64,000 nt of DNA from Saccharothrix sp. NRRL B-16348 (GCF_001280085.1 NZ_LGED01000102.1:1-64000); one strand, 5' to 3'. Shown: positions 6,921 through 14,265, counted from the stretch's first letter. Numbers and translations: made by a program. Notes: generated by a model not told the origin, from the letters alone.

Positions 6921-8177
6921 ATGCACGAACCCGCGATCCCGTCGTTGACCGGAGCAGACCCGGAGGTCGCCCGCCTGGTCCAGGCCGAGGCACGCCGCCA
7001 GTTCGAGAAGGTCCGCCTGATCGCCTCGGAGAACTACGTCTCGACCGCCGTCCTCGAAGCCACCGGCTCCGTGCTGACCAACAAGTACTCCGAGGGCTAC
7101 GCCGGCCGCCGCTACTACGAGGGCCAGCAGATCGTCGACCCGGTCGAGGAGCTGGCCGTCGGCCGGGCCAAGGCTTTGTTCGGCGCCGACCACGCCAACG
7201 TCCAGCCCTACTCCGGCTCGCCCGCCAACCTCGCCGTGTACATGGCGTTCCTCGAACCCGGTGACACGGTCATGGGCATGGCACTGCCCGCCGGCGGGCA
7301 CCTCACCCACGGCTGGGGCGTCTCGGCGACGGGCAAGTGGTTCCGCAGCGTCCAGTACGGCGTGACCAAGGAGACCGGCGTGGTCGACCTGGACCAGGTC
7401 CGCGACCTGGCCCGCGCCGAACGCCCCAAGGTGATCTTCTGCGGCGGCACGGCCATCCCGCGCACCATCGACTTCCCCGCGTTCGCCGAGATCGCGAACG
7501 AGGTCGGCGCGGTCCTCGCGGCCGACATCGCGCACATCGCGGGCCTGGTCGCGGGAGGCGCCCACCCGTCACCGGTCGGGCACGCCCAGGTGATCACCAC
7601 GACCACCCACAAGACGCTGCGCGGCCCCCGCGGCGCGATGATCCTCACCGACGCCGAGCACGCGAAGCCGATCGACAAGGCGGTGTTCCCGGGCCTGCAG
7701 GGCGGCCCGCACAACCACACCACCGCCGCCATCGCGGTGGCGCTCGGCGAGGCGTCGGAGCCGTCGTTCGGCCTCTACGCGCACGCCGTCGTGCAGAACG
7801 CCCGCGCGCTGGCCGCCGCCCTGCTCGACCGGGGCTTCGACCTGGTCTCCGGCGGCACCGACAACCACCTGATCCTGGTCGACCTGACCAGCAAGGGCAT
7901 CGGCGGCAAGCCCGCCGCCAAGGCACTGGACCGGGCGGGCGTCGAGGCCAACTACAACACCGTCCCGTTCGACCCGCGCAAGCCGTTCGACCCGTCCGGC
8001 GTCCGCCTCGGCACGGCCGCCATCACCACCCGCGGCCTCACCGAGGACCACATGCCCCGCATCGCGGAGTGGATCGACCAGGCCGTCCGGGCGGCGGACG
8101 ACGAGCAGGCGCTCGACCGCATCGCCGCCGAGGTCGCCGAGCTGATGGCGGGCTACCCGATGCCCGGCTGGGCGTAG
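6921..8177 (+). CDS. glyA: Serine hydroxymethyltransferase
   Basis: PLP enzyme interconverting serine plus tetrahydrofolate and glycine plus 5,10-methylene-tetrahydrofolate; cytosolic, central to one-carbon metabolism. The 418-aa sequence is full length, with LIASENYVS, TNKYSEGYAGRRYYEGQ, GADHANVQPYSGSPAN, the active site TTTTHKTLRGPRG (PLP Lys231) and GTAAITTRGL. ATG 6921 is preferred over the in-frame GTG 6909 because GGAGG sits five bases upstream of it. A ZTP riboswitch occupies the leader, so expression should rise when folate one-carbon supply falls. The 3' end overlaps the convergent Clp_N-TIR gene by 25 bp. A second glyA elsewhere in the genome would be typical for actinomycetes but is not visible here. 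Confidence 0.97.
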   Translation: MHEPAIPSLTGADPEVARLVQAEARRQFEKVRLIASENYVSTAVLEATGSVLTNKYSEGYAGRRYYEGQQIVDPVEELAVGRAKALFGADHANVQPYSGSPANLAVYMAFLEPGDTVMGMALPAGGHLTHGWGVSATGKWFRSVQYGVTKETGVVDLDQVRDLARAERPKVIFCGGTAIPRTIDFPAFAEIANEVGAVLAADIAHIAGLVAGGAHPSPVGHAQVITTTTHKTLRGPRGAMILTDAEHAKPIDKAVFPGLQGGPHNHTTAAIAVALGEASEPSFGLYAHAVVQNARALAAALLDRGFDLVSGGTDNHLILVDLTSKGIGGKPAAKALDRAGVEANYNTVPFDPRKPFDPSGVRLGTAAITTRGLTEDHMPRIAEWIDQAVRAADDEQALDRIAAEVAELMAGYPMPGWA

Positions 8178-8968
8178 CGGACCACGTCGGCCAACCGCGC
8201 CACGTCCGCCCGGAACGTCTCGTGGCGGACGGTGACGTGGTCGGCGACGTGACCGGTCACCGGCAGCTGGTCGACGGGCAGCACCGCCCCGTCGACCAGC
8301 ACCGGGATCACCGGCACCGACCGTTCCGCCGCCCGTCGCACCTCGGCGCGCATCAGGTCGGTCGGCGTCCAGCCCGGCCCGACCACGGCGAGCAGCACGT
8401 CGCACTCGCCGACGTCGCCCACCACCGACCGGCCGAAGTCGTCCAGCCGGTCCGCGATGCGCCCGGCGAGGTGCACGTCGTGCGGACGCCGGTAGCTCAG
8501 GAACAGCCGCGCCGCCCGCCGCCCGGGGGACAGGTCGATCCCGGCCAACGCGGCGAACGCCCGGTCACGCACCTCGGCCGGGTCGACGCCGCACCGGGCC
8601 AGCACGTCGAGCGCCACGCCCTCGTCCTCCCCGAGCACGCCCAGCAGCACGTGCTCGGTGCCGACGTGCCGGTGCCCCAACGCCAGCGACTCCCGCACGG
8701 ACGACGCCAACGCCCGCTTCGCGCCGGGCGTGAACGGCAGGTAACCGGACACGGGCGCGCCACCCCGCCCGGACACCTCCAGCACACGCGCCCGACACCC
8801 GGCCAGCGACACCCCGACCGACGCCAGCACCGACGCCGCGGCGCCGCCCTCGCCGATCAGCCCGAGTAACAGGTGCTCCGTGCCGATGGCGGTGTGGGCG
8901 AACCCCCGTGCCTCATGGAGGGCCACCACGGAAACCCGGCGCGCGCTCTCGGTGAACCGTTCCAACAC
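8153..8968 (-). CDS. Clp_N (double repeat) - TIR domain fusion protein
   Basis: Unusual 271-aa protein. Residues 1-72 and 76-142 are two Clp N-terminal repeats: LERFTESARRVSVVALHEAR with GTEHLLLGLIGE, then AKRALASSVRESLALGHRHV with GTEHVLLGVLGE. This is the substrate/adaptor-binding region of ClpC/ClpA, here without any AAA+ ATPase. Residues 152-265 are TIR-like: RLFLSYRRPHDVHLAGRIAD, CDVLLAVVGPGW, LMRAEVRRAAERSVPVIPVL. The segment that usually runs between the first helix and the CDVLL strand (DxDxI.PG.DF) is missing, but a Glu (E209) at the position of the catalytic Glu in TIR NADases remains. GTG 8968 aligns with the ClpC N-terminus and has AAGGA upstream; GTG 8983 is the alternative. Function unknown: a proteolysis adaptor, scaffold or immune effector are all possible. 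Confidence 0.75.
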   Translation of the reverse strand: MLERFTESARRVSVVALHEARGFAHTAIGTEHLLLGLIGEGGAAASVLASVGVSLAGCRARVLEVSGRGGAPVSGYLPFTPGAKRALASSVRESLALGHRHVGTEHVLLGVLGEDEGVALDVLARCGVDPAEVRDRAFAALAGIDLSPGRRAARLFLSYRRPHDVHLAGRIADRLDDFGRSVVGDVGECDVLLAVVGPGWTPTDLMRAEVRRAAERSVPVIPVLVDGAVLPVDQLPVTGHVADHVTVRHETFRADVARLADVVRYAQPGIG

Positions 8969-9040
8969 CCATTCCTTCGCCACCGTCGACCAGCCCCGAC
9001 ATCGAGCTGTAATCAGTGCATCGCACCGAGTTTCCGGGTG

Positions 9041-9964
9041 TTACCGGAATTTGTCAGTAGCCGCGCGCCTCGCTTCGGTCATCGCATCGCTCCCGCCGTG
9101 GGCGGTCTGGGGGAACATGACCAGCTCCGCGTCCGGCCACGCGTGCGCGAGGTCGAACGGCGTGCCGATCAGATTTCCCAGGTCGAGCACCCCTTGAACG
9201 ATCACGCCAGGAATACCCGCGAGCTTCCACGCCTCCTCCAGCACGATCCCTTCGGGCAACCACGACCCGTGCGCCCAGTAGTGCGTGACGAGCCGGGCGA
9301 ACGCCAGCCCCCGCTCCGGAGGGTCGAAGCGCAACCCGCCGGACGCCAACGGCTGCAACGCGTCCTCCCACGTGCACCACTCCTGAGCCGCCCGGTGGTG
9401 CACGGCCGGGTCGGGGGAGAGGAGCAGTTCCAGGTACCCGGCGGCCGGATCCCCGGCGGGCACCAGCTCCCGGAACCGGGCGTGCGCCTCCGGGAACATG
9501 GGCGCCAACCCCGTCGTCAACAGGTCCGTCTCCGCCCGGCGGCCGGTCGCCACGCCCGCGTGCACCATCTCCGACACCCGGTGCGGGAACCGTTCCGCGT
9601 ACACGAGGCCGAGCACCGAGCCCCACGACGCGGCGAACACCAGCCACCGGTCGACGCCCAGGTGCTCGCGCAGCTGTTCCATGTCGCCGATCAGGTGATC
9701 GGTGGTGTTGGTGGACAGGTCCACGACCGGCCGGCCGGCGTGCGGCGTGCTCCGGCCGCACCCGCGCTGGTCGAACAGCACCACCCGGTACGCCTCCGGG
9801 TCGAAGTACCGGCGGGCGTGGGTCGTGCAGCCCGAGCCCGGCCCGCCGTGCAGCACCACGGCCGGTTTCCCGTCCGGGTTGCCGCACACCTCCCAGTACA
9901 CGTGGTGCCCGTCGCCGACGTCGAGCATGCCGTGGTCGTACGGCTCGATCTCCGGGTACAGCAC
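9041..9964 (-). CDS. pip: Prolyl aminopeptidase (S33 family)
   Basis: Cytosolic alpha/beta-hydrolase that releases N-terminal proline from peptides. The 307-aa protein has the family-specific start YPEIEPYDHGMLDVGDGH.VYWEVCGNP, the oxyanion motif HGGPGSG (39-45), FDQRGCGRSTPH, and the nucleophile elbow AASWGS (Ser113). The Asp is in GVLDLGNL and the His in TAHGGSD near the C-terminus. Most relatives read GGSWGS and GRYD at two of these sites, so this is a slightly divergent member. The GTG start at 9964 follows GGGAGGA. It sits 42 bp downstream of the F420-type reductase and 72 bp upstream of the Clp_N-TIR gene, so the three may be cotranscribed. Confidence 0.9.
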   Translation of the reverse strand: MLYPEIEPYDHGMLDVGDGHHVYWEVCGNPDGKPAVVLHGGPGSGCTTHARRYFDPEAYRVVLFDQRGCGRSTPHAGRPVVDLSTNTTDHLIGDMEQLREHLGVDRWLVFAASWGSVLGLVYAERFPHRVSEMVHAGVATGRRAETDLLTTGLAPMFPEAHARFRELVPAGDPAAGYLELLLSPDPAVHHRAAQEWCTWEDALQPLASGGLRFDPPERGLAFARLVTHYWAHGSWLPEGIVLEEAWKLAGIPGVIVQGVLDLGNLIGTPFDLAHAWPDAELVMFPQTAHGGSDAMTEARRAATDKFR

Positions 9965-10006
9965 AGGTCCTCCCTCAGGAATACAACAGTGCTGTTATAT
10001 TAGTGC

Positions 10007-10606
10007 TTACGGAACGGTCTGGAACATCGACCGCACGTCCGCGCCGCCGACCCAGAGCCCGATGGCGAACGCCGTCATCGCCTCCAGCAACTCGGCCCGC
10101 TCCAGCGGCCCGCCGTCCACTGGCACGCACCCGATCGACCGCACCAGTTCGCGCACGACGTCCAGCGCCTCGGCCGAGTCACCGCACAGCGGCACCCCGA
10201 GCGGCTTTCCCTCGAACGTCAACGACGGACGCCGCCACACGTCCACGTGGCACAGGTTGAACGCCTTCACCACGTGCGCCTTCGAGGCGGACGCGAGCCG
10301 TGCGGCGGCACGCGGCTCGTCCAGCACGTACCGGCCGGGCACCACGGAGTTGGTGCAGTCGACCACCACCCGCCCCGGCGCGTGCCCGAGCACCTCCGCC
10401 GCCACCGCCGCCGGCACCGCGAGCAGCACCGCGTCCCCGAACGCCACCGCGTCCGCGGGCGACCCGGCGACGGCCCCGATCCTCGCCGCCAACTCCTTCG
10501 AACGCTCCGGCGAACGCCCGCCGATCACCACCTCGTGCCCCGCCTCGACCCACCGGCCACCCAGCGACTCGGCCATCCCGCCCGACCCCAGCACACCGAT
10601 CCGCAC
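10007..10606 (-). CDS. NADPH-dependent F420 reductase-like oxidoreductase
   Basis: A 199-aa Rossmann-fold protein. The N-terminus MRIGVLGSGGMAESLGGRW is the dinucleotide site, IGGRSPERSKELAARIGA supplies the NADP-preferring Arg/Ser loop, and VVVDCTNSVVPGRYV, KAFNLCHVDVWRR and GVPLCGDSAEA.DVVRELV follow the Npd/FNO family closely. These enzymes pass hydride between NADPH and coenzyme F420, or reduce related substrates; several bacterial members do not use F420. The HxlR regulator is divergent, with a perfect dyad between them, so it is probably the controller of this gene. ATG start at 10606. Confidence 0.85.
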   Translation of the reverse strand: MRIGVLGSGGMAESLGGRWVEAGHEVVIGGRSPERSKELAARIGAVAGSPADAVAFGDAVLLAVPAAVAAEVLGHAPGRVVVDCTNSVVPGRYVLDEPRAAARLASASKAHVVKAFNLCHVDVWRRPSLTFEGKPLGVPLCGDSAEALDVVRELVRSIGCVPVDGGPLERAELLEAMTAFAIGLWVGGADVRSMFQTVP

Positions 10607-10658
10607 GTTCTCTCCTTCACTCGAAGTGATTGGCTGGCACCGACGTTAGAGAGCGCGA

Positions 10659-10678
10659 TGGACACCAAATGGTGTCCA
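10659..10678. promoter_or_regulatory. Candidate HxlR operator
   Basis: Perfect 8-bp dyad TGGACACC-AAAT-GGTGTCCA between the divergent reductase (start 10606) and HxlR gene (start 10697). It supports GTG 10697 rather than ATG 10658 as the regulator's start, since the upstream ATG would place the operator inside coding sequence. Confidence 0.6.
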
Positions 10679-10696
10679 CGACACAGGGGGTCGCCC

Positions 10697-11041
10697 GTGA
10701 ACTTCCTCGCCGACTGCCGCGCCAGGCAGGCGTTCGACCTGCTGGGCAACACCTGGAACCCGGTGGTGCTGCTCGCGCTGCGGGACGGTCCGCGCCGGCC
10801 CGTCGAGCTGCGGCGCGTGATCGGCGGCATCCGGCCGAAGGTGCTCACCGAGACCGTGCGCCGGTTGGAGGGCGCCGGGCTGGTGGTCCGCACCGCGTCG
10901 CGGGACCGTGTCGAGTACGGGCTCACCGAGGTCGGGCGCAGCCTGCTCGTGCCGCTCGAGGCGTTGGGCCGGTGGGTGGACGAGTGGGGTGACGAGGTCA
11001 GGGTCGACGGGCGTGAGGGACGTGAGGGGCTTGACGGCTGA
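10697..11041 (+). CDS. HxlR family transcriptional regulator
   Basis: A 114-aa winged-helix regulator. It contains the family pattern C-R-A-R-Q-A-F-D-L-L-G-N-T-W, then VVLLALRDGPRRPVELRRVI and the recognition region GGIRPKVLTETVRRLEGAGL, VEYGLTEVGRSLL and a terminal amphipathic helix. The Cys near the N-terminus (ADCRA) is where thiol- or aldehyde-sensing HxlR proteins carry their redox Cys, so reactive-electrophile sensing is plausible. GTG 10697 has AGGGGG seven bases upstream; ATG 10658 is an in-frame alternative with no good ribosome site. It is divergent from the F420-type reductase. Confidence 0.9.
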   Translation: MNFLADCRARQAFDLLGNTWNPVVLLALRDGPRRPVELRRVIGGIRPKVLTETVRRLEGAGLVVRTASRDRVEYGLTEVGRSLLVPLEALGRWVDEWGDEVRVDGREGREGLDG

Positions 11042-11044
11042 AGC

Positions 11045-11083
11045 AAAACGGTGTTTTATAACGTTGTTGTGTAACACTGTTTT
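11045..11083. promoter_or_regulatory. Imperfect dyad upstream of the carotenoid oxygenase
   Basis: Arms AAAACGGTGTT (11045-11055) and AACACTGTTTT (11073-11083) pair at 10 of 11 positions around a 17-bp AT-rich spacer, directly before the ribosome site GGAGG. AT-rich by local standards, so probably promoter plus operator. A related short dyad AACAG-TG-CTGTT lies upstream of the prolyl aminopeptidase near 9985-9996. Confidence 0.5.
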
Positions 11084-11100
11084 GGTGGAGGTGGGTCGTG

Positions 11101-12495
11101 ATGGGCGTGCAGGCCGGGTTCGAGACCCTCGACCGGGAAGTCGTCGTCGACTTGGAGGTGCGCGGCGAACTGCCGCACTGGCTGGCGGGCACGTTGGTGC
11201 GCAACGGCCCCGCCAGGTTCGAGACGGACAAGGGGTCGTTCCGCCACTGGTTCGACGGTCTGGCGATGCTGCACCGCTTCGGCTTCGCCGACGGCGCCGT
11301 CACCTACCGCAACAAGTACCTGGAGACGCCCAGCTTCCGCGCGGCGCGCGACGACGGCCACATCGCGTTCGGCGAGTTCGCGACGGACCCGTGCCGCACG
11401 ATCTTCAGCCGCTTCTTCACCCACCCGAGGCTGCGCAACACGTCGAACGCCAACGTGAACGTGGTGTCCGACGGCGACCGCGACTTCGCGCTCACCGAGA
11501 CGCCCATCGCGGTGGAGTTCGACCGCGAGACGCTGGCCACCGTCGGCCTCACCGACCACCACGACGGGATCGACGGCCACGTCACCACCGCGCACCCGCA
11601 CCGCGCGCCGCTCACCGGCGACCTGGTCAACTACGCGCTGAAGTTCGGCAGGCGCAGCGTCTACCGGATCTACCGGCAACGCGGCCAGGTCAAGGAACTG
11701 CTCGCGAGCATGCCCACCGACCGACCCGGCTACATGCACAGCTTCGCCGTCACCGAACGGCACGTGGTCCTGGCCGTGTTCCCGCTCGTGGTGAACCCGT
11801 TGTCGTTGCTGCTGCGCGCCAAGCCGTTCATCGAGAACTACCGGTGGCGGCCGGAACTCGGGACCCGGTTCGTGGTGTTCGACCAGCGGGACGGCTCGGT
11901 GGTCGCCGACGAGCGCACCGACGCGTTCTTCGCGTTCCACCACATCAACGCTTACGACGAGGACGGGCGCGTCGTCGTCGACATCGCCGCGTACCCGGAC
12001 TCGACCGTGGTCGACGCGCTGTACCTCGACAGGGTGCGCGGTGACGCGGAGTTGCCGCTGTCGTTCCCGACGCGGTACGAGGTCGACCTCTCAGGTGGCG
12101 GCATCCGGTCGCGGCGGCTCGCGTCGGACACGTTGGAGCTGCCGCGAATCGCCTACGGATCGCACAACGGCCGTGATTACCGGTACGCCTACGGGGTCGG
12201 CGCGCGCGACAACGGCACGCGCGACTTCCTCAACCAGCTGGTCAAGGTGGACGTCCACAGTGGACAGGTCAAGCTGTGGCACGAGCCCGGCCGCTACCCG
12301 GGGGAACCGGTGTTCGTGCCCGCGCCAGGGGCCCGGTCGGAGGACGACGGCGTGCTGCTGTCCGTGGTGCTCGACGCCGGGGCCGGGCGGTCCGGCTTGC
12401 TGGTGCTCGACGCGGCCACGTTCACGGAGATCGCGCGGGCCGACGTGCCGCACGCCATCCCGTTCGGCTTCCACGGCCAGTTCACGTCACGCTGA
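11101..12495 (+). CDS. Carotenoid cleavage oxygenase (RPE65 family)
   Basis: Non-haem iron dioxygenase cleaving carotenoids, stilbenes or lignin-derived alkenes; 464 aa, normal length. The four iron-ligand histidines of the family are in place: TTAHPHRAPLTG (His165), YMHSFAVTERHVV (His213), FHHINAYDEDG (His281) and the C-terminal PFGFHGQF (His458). The N-terminal LAGTLVRNGPARFE and HWFDGLAMLHRF motifs are also present. The substrate cannot be told from sequence. ATG 11101 lies behind GGAGG; GTG 11098 is adjacent and in frame. No carotenoid biosynthesis genes are near, and the preceding AT-rich dyad suggests its own regulation. Confidence 0.9.
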   Translation: MGVQAGFETLDREVVVDLEVRGELPHWLAGTLVRNGPARFETDKGSFRHWFDGLAMLHRFGFADGAVTYRNKYLETPSFRAARDDGHIAFGEFATDPCRTIFSRFFTHPRLRNTSNANVNVVSDGDRDFALTETPIAVEFDRETLATVGLTDHHDGIDGHVTTAHPHRAPLTGDLVNYALKFGRRSVYRIYRQRGQVKELLASMPTDRPGYMHSFAVTERHVVLAVFPLVVNPLSLLLRAKPFIENYRWRPELGTRFVVFDQRDGSVVADERTDAFFAFHHINAYDEDGRVVVDIAAYPDSTVVDALYLDRVRGDAELPLSFPTRYEVDLSGGGIRSRRLASDTLELPRIAYGSHNGRDYRYAYGVGARDNGTRDFLNQLVKVDVHSGQVKLWHEPGRYPGEPVFVPAPGARSEDDGVLLSVVLDAGAGRSGLLVLDAATFTEIARADVPHAIPFGFHGQFTSR

Positions 12496-12520
12496 TTCCG
12501 GTCGCGGCTCACGCCGTCAT

Positions 12521-12590
12521 GATCAGGTCGCCGTGATCAGGTCGCCGTGATCAGGTCGCCGTGATGGGGTCGCCGTGATCAGGTCGCGTC
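12521..12590. repeat. 14-bp tandem repeat array (five units)
   Basis: Units of GATCAGGTCGCCGT at 12521, 12535 and 12549, a variant GATGGGGTCGCCGT at 12563, and a last unit at 12577 that merges into the CBM48 gene's final codons and stop (12579-12581). The array appears to have grown by duplicating the stop-codon region; 14 bp is not a multiple of three, so expansion cannot lengthen the protein. Confidence 0.8.
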
Positions 12591-12863
12591 GATCGTGAGC
12601 ACGCACCCGTCGGGGTCGACGGTGGGCACGTCCGGCTCGTCGAACCAGTGGCCGCCGTCGCCGAGGTAGCGGAACCGGTGCGTGCCGGGGGAGAGGATCA
12701 CGGTCACCGTGCGCGTGCCGTCGCGGCGGGGCACCAGCTCGTGCACGCCGGGGGTCCAGTCGTTGAACGTGCCGACCACGCTCACCGGCCCGCGCGGCTG
12801 GTCGAGGGGCAGTGAGAAGGTCACGCGGCGCTTCGGGCCGAACAGGCGAGTGCTGCGGAGCAT
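12579..12863 (-). CDS. Small CBM48/AMPK-type glycogen-binding domain protein
   Basis: A 94-aa protein that is essentially one isoamylase-N/CBM48 (E-set) domain: KRRVTFSLPLDQPRGPVSVV followed by GTFNDWTPGVHEL, then R.DGTRTVTVILSPGTHRFRY and DGGHWFDEPDVPTVDPDG. The GTFNDW and F.YLGDG..W motifs carry the aromatic residues that bind alpha-glucan in AMPK beta and branching enzymes. With no catalytic part it probably binds glycogen or acts as a partner subunit. ATG 12863 follows GAGGGAGAACG. The 3' end lies in the tandem array at 12521-12590. Confidence 0.85.
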   Translation of the reverse strand: MLRSTRLFGPKRRVTFSLPLDQPRGPVSVVGTFNDWTPGVHELVPRRDGTRTVTVILSPGTHRFRYLGDGGHWFDEPDVPTVDPDGCVLTIDAT

Positions 12864-13422
12864 CGTTCTCCCTCGCGAGTCGATCTTGCCATGCCTTCGG
12901 GGACCTCAGCGTCGCGGTGCGGTGGTCCCGTTTCAAGCCGGCGCGCCTGTTCGAAGTGGACGGTCACCCATCGGTGTGACGTCAACCCGACGGCGGACAC
13001 ACCGCTCCGCCGCATGGCGAGGCTTGACCGTTGGGGAGCTTGGCATTGTGCGCCCTGCGGACCGCCCGCGCCGCCAACGCCACCAATCCCCAATCCACCC
13101 TGCTCCAGTGGCGGCCACCACTCCGACCAGGCACAATGGACCAACTCACCACACCACCGCAGACGCCGTACCAACCTCGAAGATCACGCTAACGGGCGAA
13201 TGAAGTGTCAATGGGCAACTTTTCGAGCCGGAGCCGCGTTGCCGGGAAAGAAGGAGGCGGCACGGCGCGGCGGACCAGTGTGCACGGCGGGGCGAGCGGG
13301 TGAGGTGAGTCGGTGGCGGTTCAGTCGGTGAGCTGGCGAGGCGGCGCGGCGAGCCGAGTCGGCGGCGAATCGGCCCGCGGGCCTGCGAGGCGGGTTGGCG
13401 GCCGAACGAGCGGGCGGACGGC
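12864..13422. other. Gene-poor stretch with opposing base skew
   Basis: 559 bp with no gene I can support; open frames here lack the third-position G/C bias of real genes. The left part (about 13050-13190) is C-rich and G-poor on the plus strand, and the right part (from about 13210) becomes G-rich with recurring GGCGAG and GTCGGCGG words. It could hold the decayed 5' end of the DUF2695 gene. Confidence 0.4.
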
Positions 13423-13500
13423 GTGGCTCGCCAGCGCGAGAGGTGGGGCGACGTGGCTGGCGAGCGCGAGGGGATGGGCGAGGTGGCTCGGCGGGCGAAC
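13422..13500 (+). repeat. 30-bp tandem repeat in the 5' end of the DUF2695 gene
   Basis: Units at 13422-13451 and 13452-13481 share CGTGGCT.GC.AGCGCGAG.GG.TGGGCGA, with a partial third from 13482 (GGTGGCTCGGCGGGCGA). In frame, they encode ten-residue repeats of the form (M/V)A..RER.G(D/E). Confidence 0.7.
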
Positions 13501-13815
13501 GGGGGTCAGGCGCACCCATCCGCGCCTGACCGGGCCCGCCGCCGACAGCTGCGCGACGAGTACAAGCGTGCCGAGCGCGAGGCTCGAGCGGCGTCGCTGC
13601 CGATGAGCCGGGAGCAACTCGAGGCGCTCGTCGAGTTCGTGGACGCGCTCGTGATCTCGGACGGCTGCGACCACACCCTCCGTCACACCCGGTCGTGGGT
13701 GGATGGGCAGGGAGGTCTCGAATGGGGTGCGGTCGCCGGTGGGTTGGCTGAGTTCGGTGGCTACTGCGATTGCGAAGTGGTCATGAACTGCGACCCGGTG
13801 GATGTGTTCGGGTAG
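13423..13815 (+). CDS. DUF2695 domain protein
   Basis: Small cytosolic protein of unknown function, 130 aa as drawn. The C-terminal 75 residues match DUF2695: MSREQLEALVEFVDALV, the CDHTLRHTRSW motif and GGLAEFGGYCDCEVVMNCD, with the conserved Cys/His pattern (C-D-H, C-D-C-E) that may bind metal. It is preceded by a basic helix RRRQLRDEYKRAEREARAA usual for the family. The first 30 residues come from a 30-bp tandem repeat and are probably not part of the domain. GTG 13423 is arbitrary; ATG 13474 is an alternative and no ribosome site is convincing. It lies in compositionally odd DNA. Confidence 0.65.
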   Translation: MARQRERWGDVAGEREGMGEVARRANGGQAHPSAPDRARRRQLRDEYKRAEREARAASLPMSREQLEALVEFVDALVISDGCDHTLRHTRSWVDGQGGLEWGAVAGGLAEFGGYCDCEVVMNCDPVDVFG

Positions 13816-14003
13816 ATCGATCGACCTCGCGCCGCGGGTGCCGAGCGAGGCGCCGAACGTGCGTCTGGCCCGCTCTGCGTTGGCGGACTTGTGGTCGGCG
13901 GAACCCCAGGCCTGGACCCGGCCTTGGGCCGGGGATTCGCGGATCTGGAGATGCGGACGGTGCCGTGGGTGCGCAGTGTCCGTGTGATGTGCGAAGTGTG
14001 AGA

Positions 14004-14029
14004 GGAAAGGGGAGTGTTCACTCCTTTCC
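14004..14029. terminator. Hairpin terminator downstream of DUF2695 gene
   Basis: GGAAAGG(GG)AGTG pairs with CACTCCTTTCC across a two-base loop, one two-base bulge, followed by ACTTTCAATTTAT. AT-rich for this genome. Confidence 0.6.
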
Positions 14030-14117
14030 ACTTTCAATTTATAGCGCACAGGGGGGCTTGCGGCAAGACCCCGGGGTTGCCGCAGAATCGCACGCCGTAG
14101 CGACAAGCTGCGGAAAT

Positions 14118-14218
14118 GGGGGGGTGTGAAATGGGGCCGTGGGGTCGAGGTGTCGGTTGGGGTGCGGTGTGGTGGGTGCGGGGAGTGGGGTCGGGGACGG
14201 GAGCGGGGTGGTGGGGAG
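14118..14218 (+). other. G-run tract, candidate G-quadruplex region
   Basis: About eleven runs of three to seven Gs in 100 bases, almost without C, on the coding strand of the downstream tetR gene (for example GGGGGGG at 14118, GGGG at 14133, 14141 and 14159, and several between 14173 and 14215). It sits 70 bp upstream of the regulator start. Structure formation is inference. Confidence 0.6.
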
Positions 14219-14235
14219 AGCGGGATCACAAATGG

Positions 14236-14265
14236 TGCACGGTCTGCAAAGTTGCAGTTAGTGCA
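14236..14265. promoter_or_regulatory. Nested dyad, candidate operator of the first TetR regulator
   Basis: Inner perfect dyad CTGCAA-AG-TTGCAG (14244-14257) and outer TGCAC (14236-14240) / GTGCA (14261-14265) share one centre at 14250.5. It lies 23 bp upstream of the GTG start at 14288. TGCAC/GTGCA half-sites recur at 18520-18532 and 18568-18584. Confidence 0.6.

Noticed and set aside
12521..12590. CRISPR-like array
   Set aside because: Repeats are directly abutting 14-mers without spacers; it is a tandem repeat, not CRISPR. The three GTCCTACG loci also lack unique spacers of regular length.
12821..13174. 117-aa minus-strand frame before the DUF2695 gene
   Set aside because: Trp/Gly/Cys-rich without family match and without third-position G/C bias; not reported as a gene.
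13321..14229. 302-aa minus-strand frame in the gene-poor region
   Set aside because: Pro/Arg/His-rich, no domain, lies opposite the DUF2695 gene whose Cys/His pattern is clearly conserved on the plus strand.
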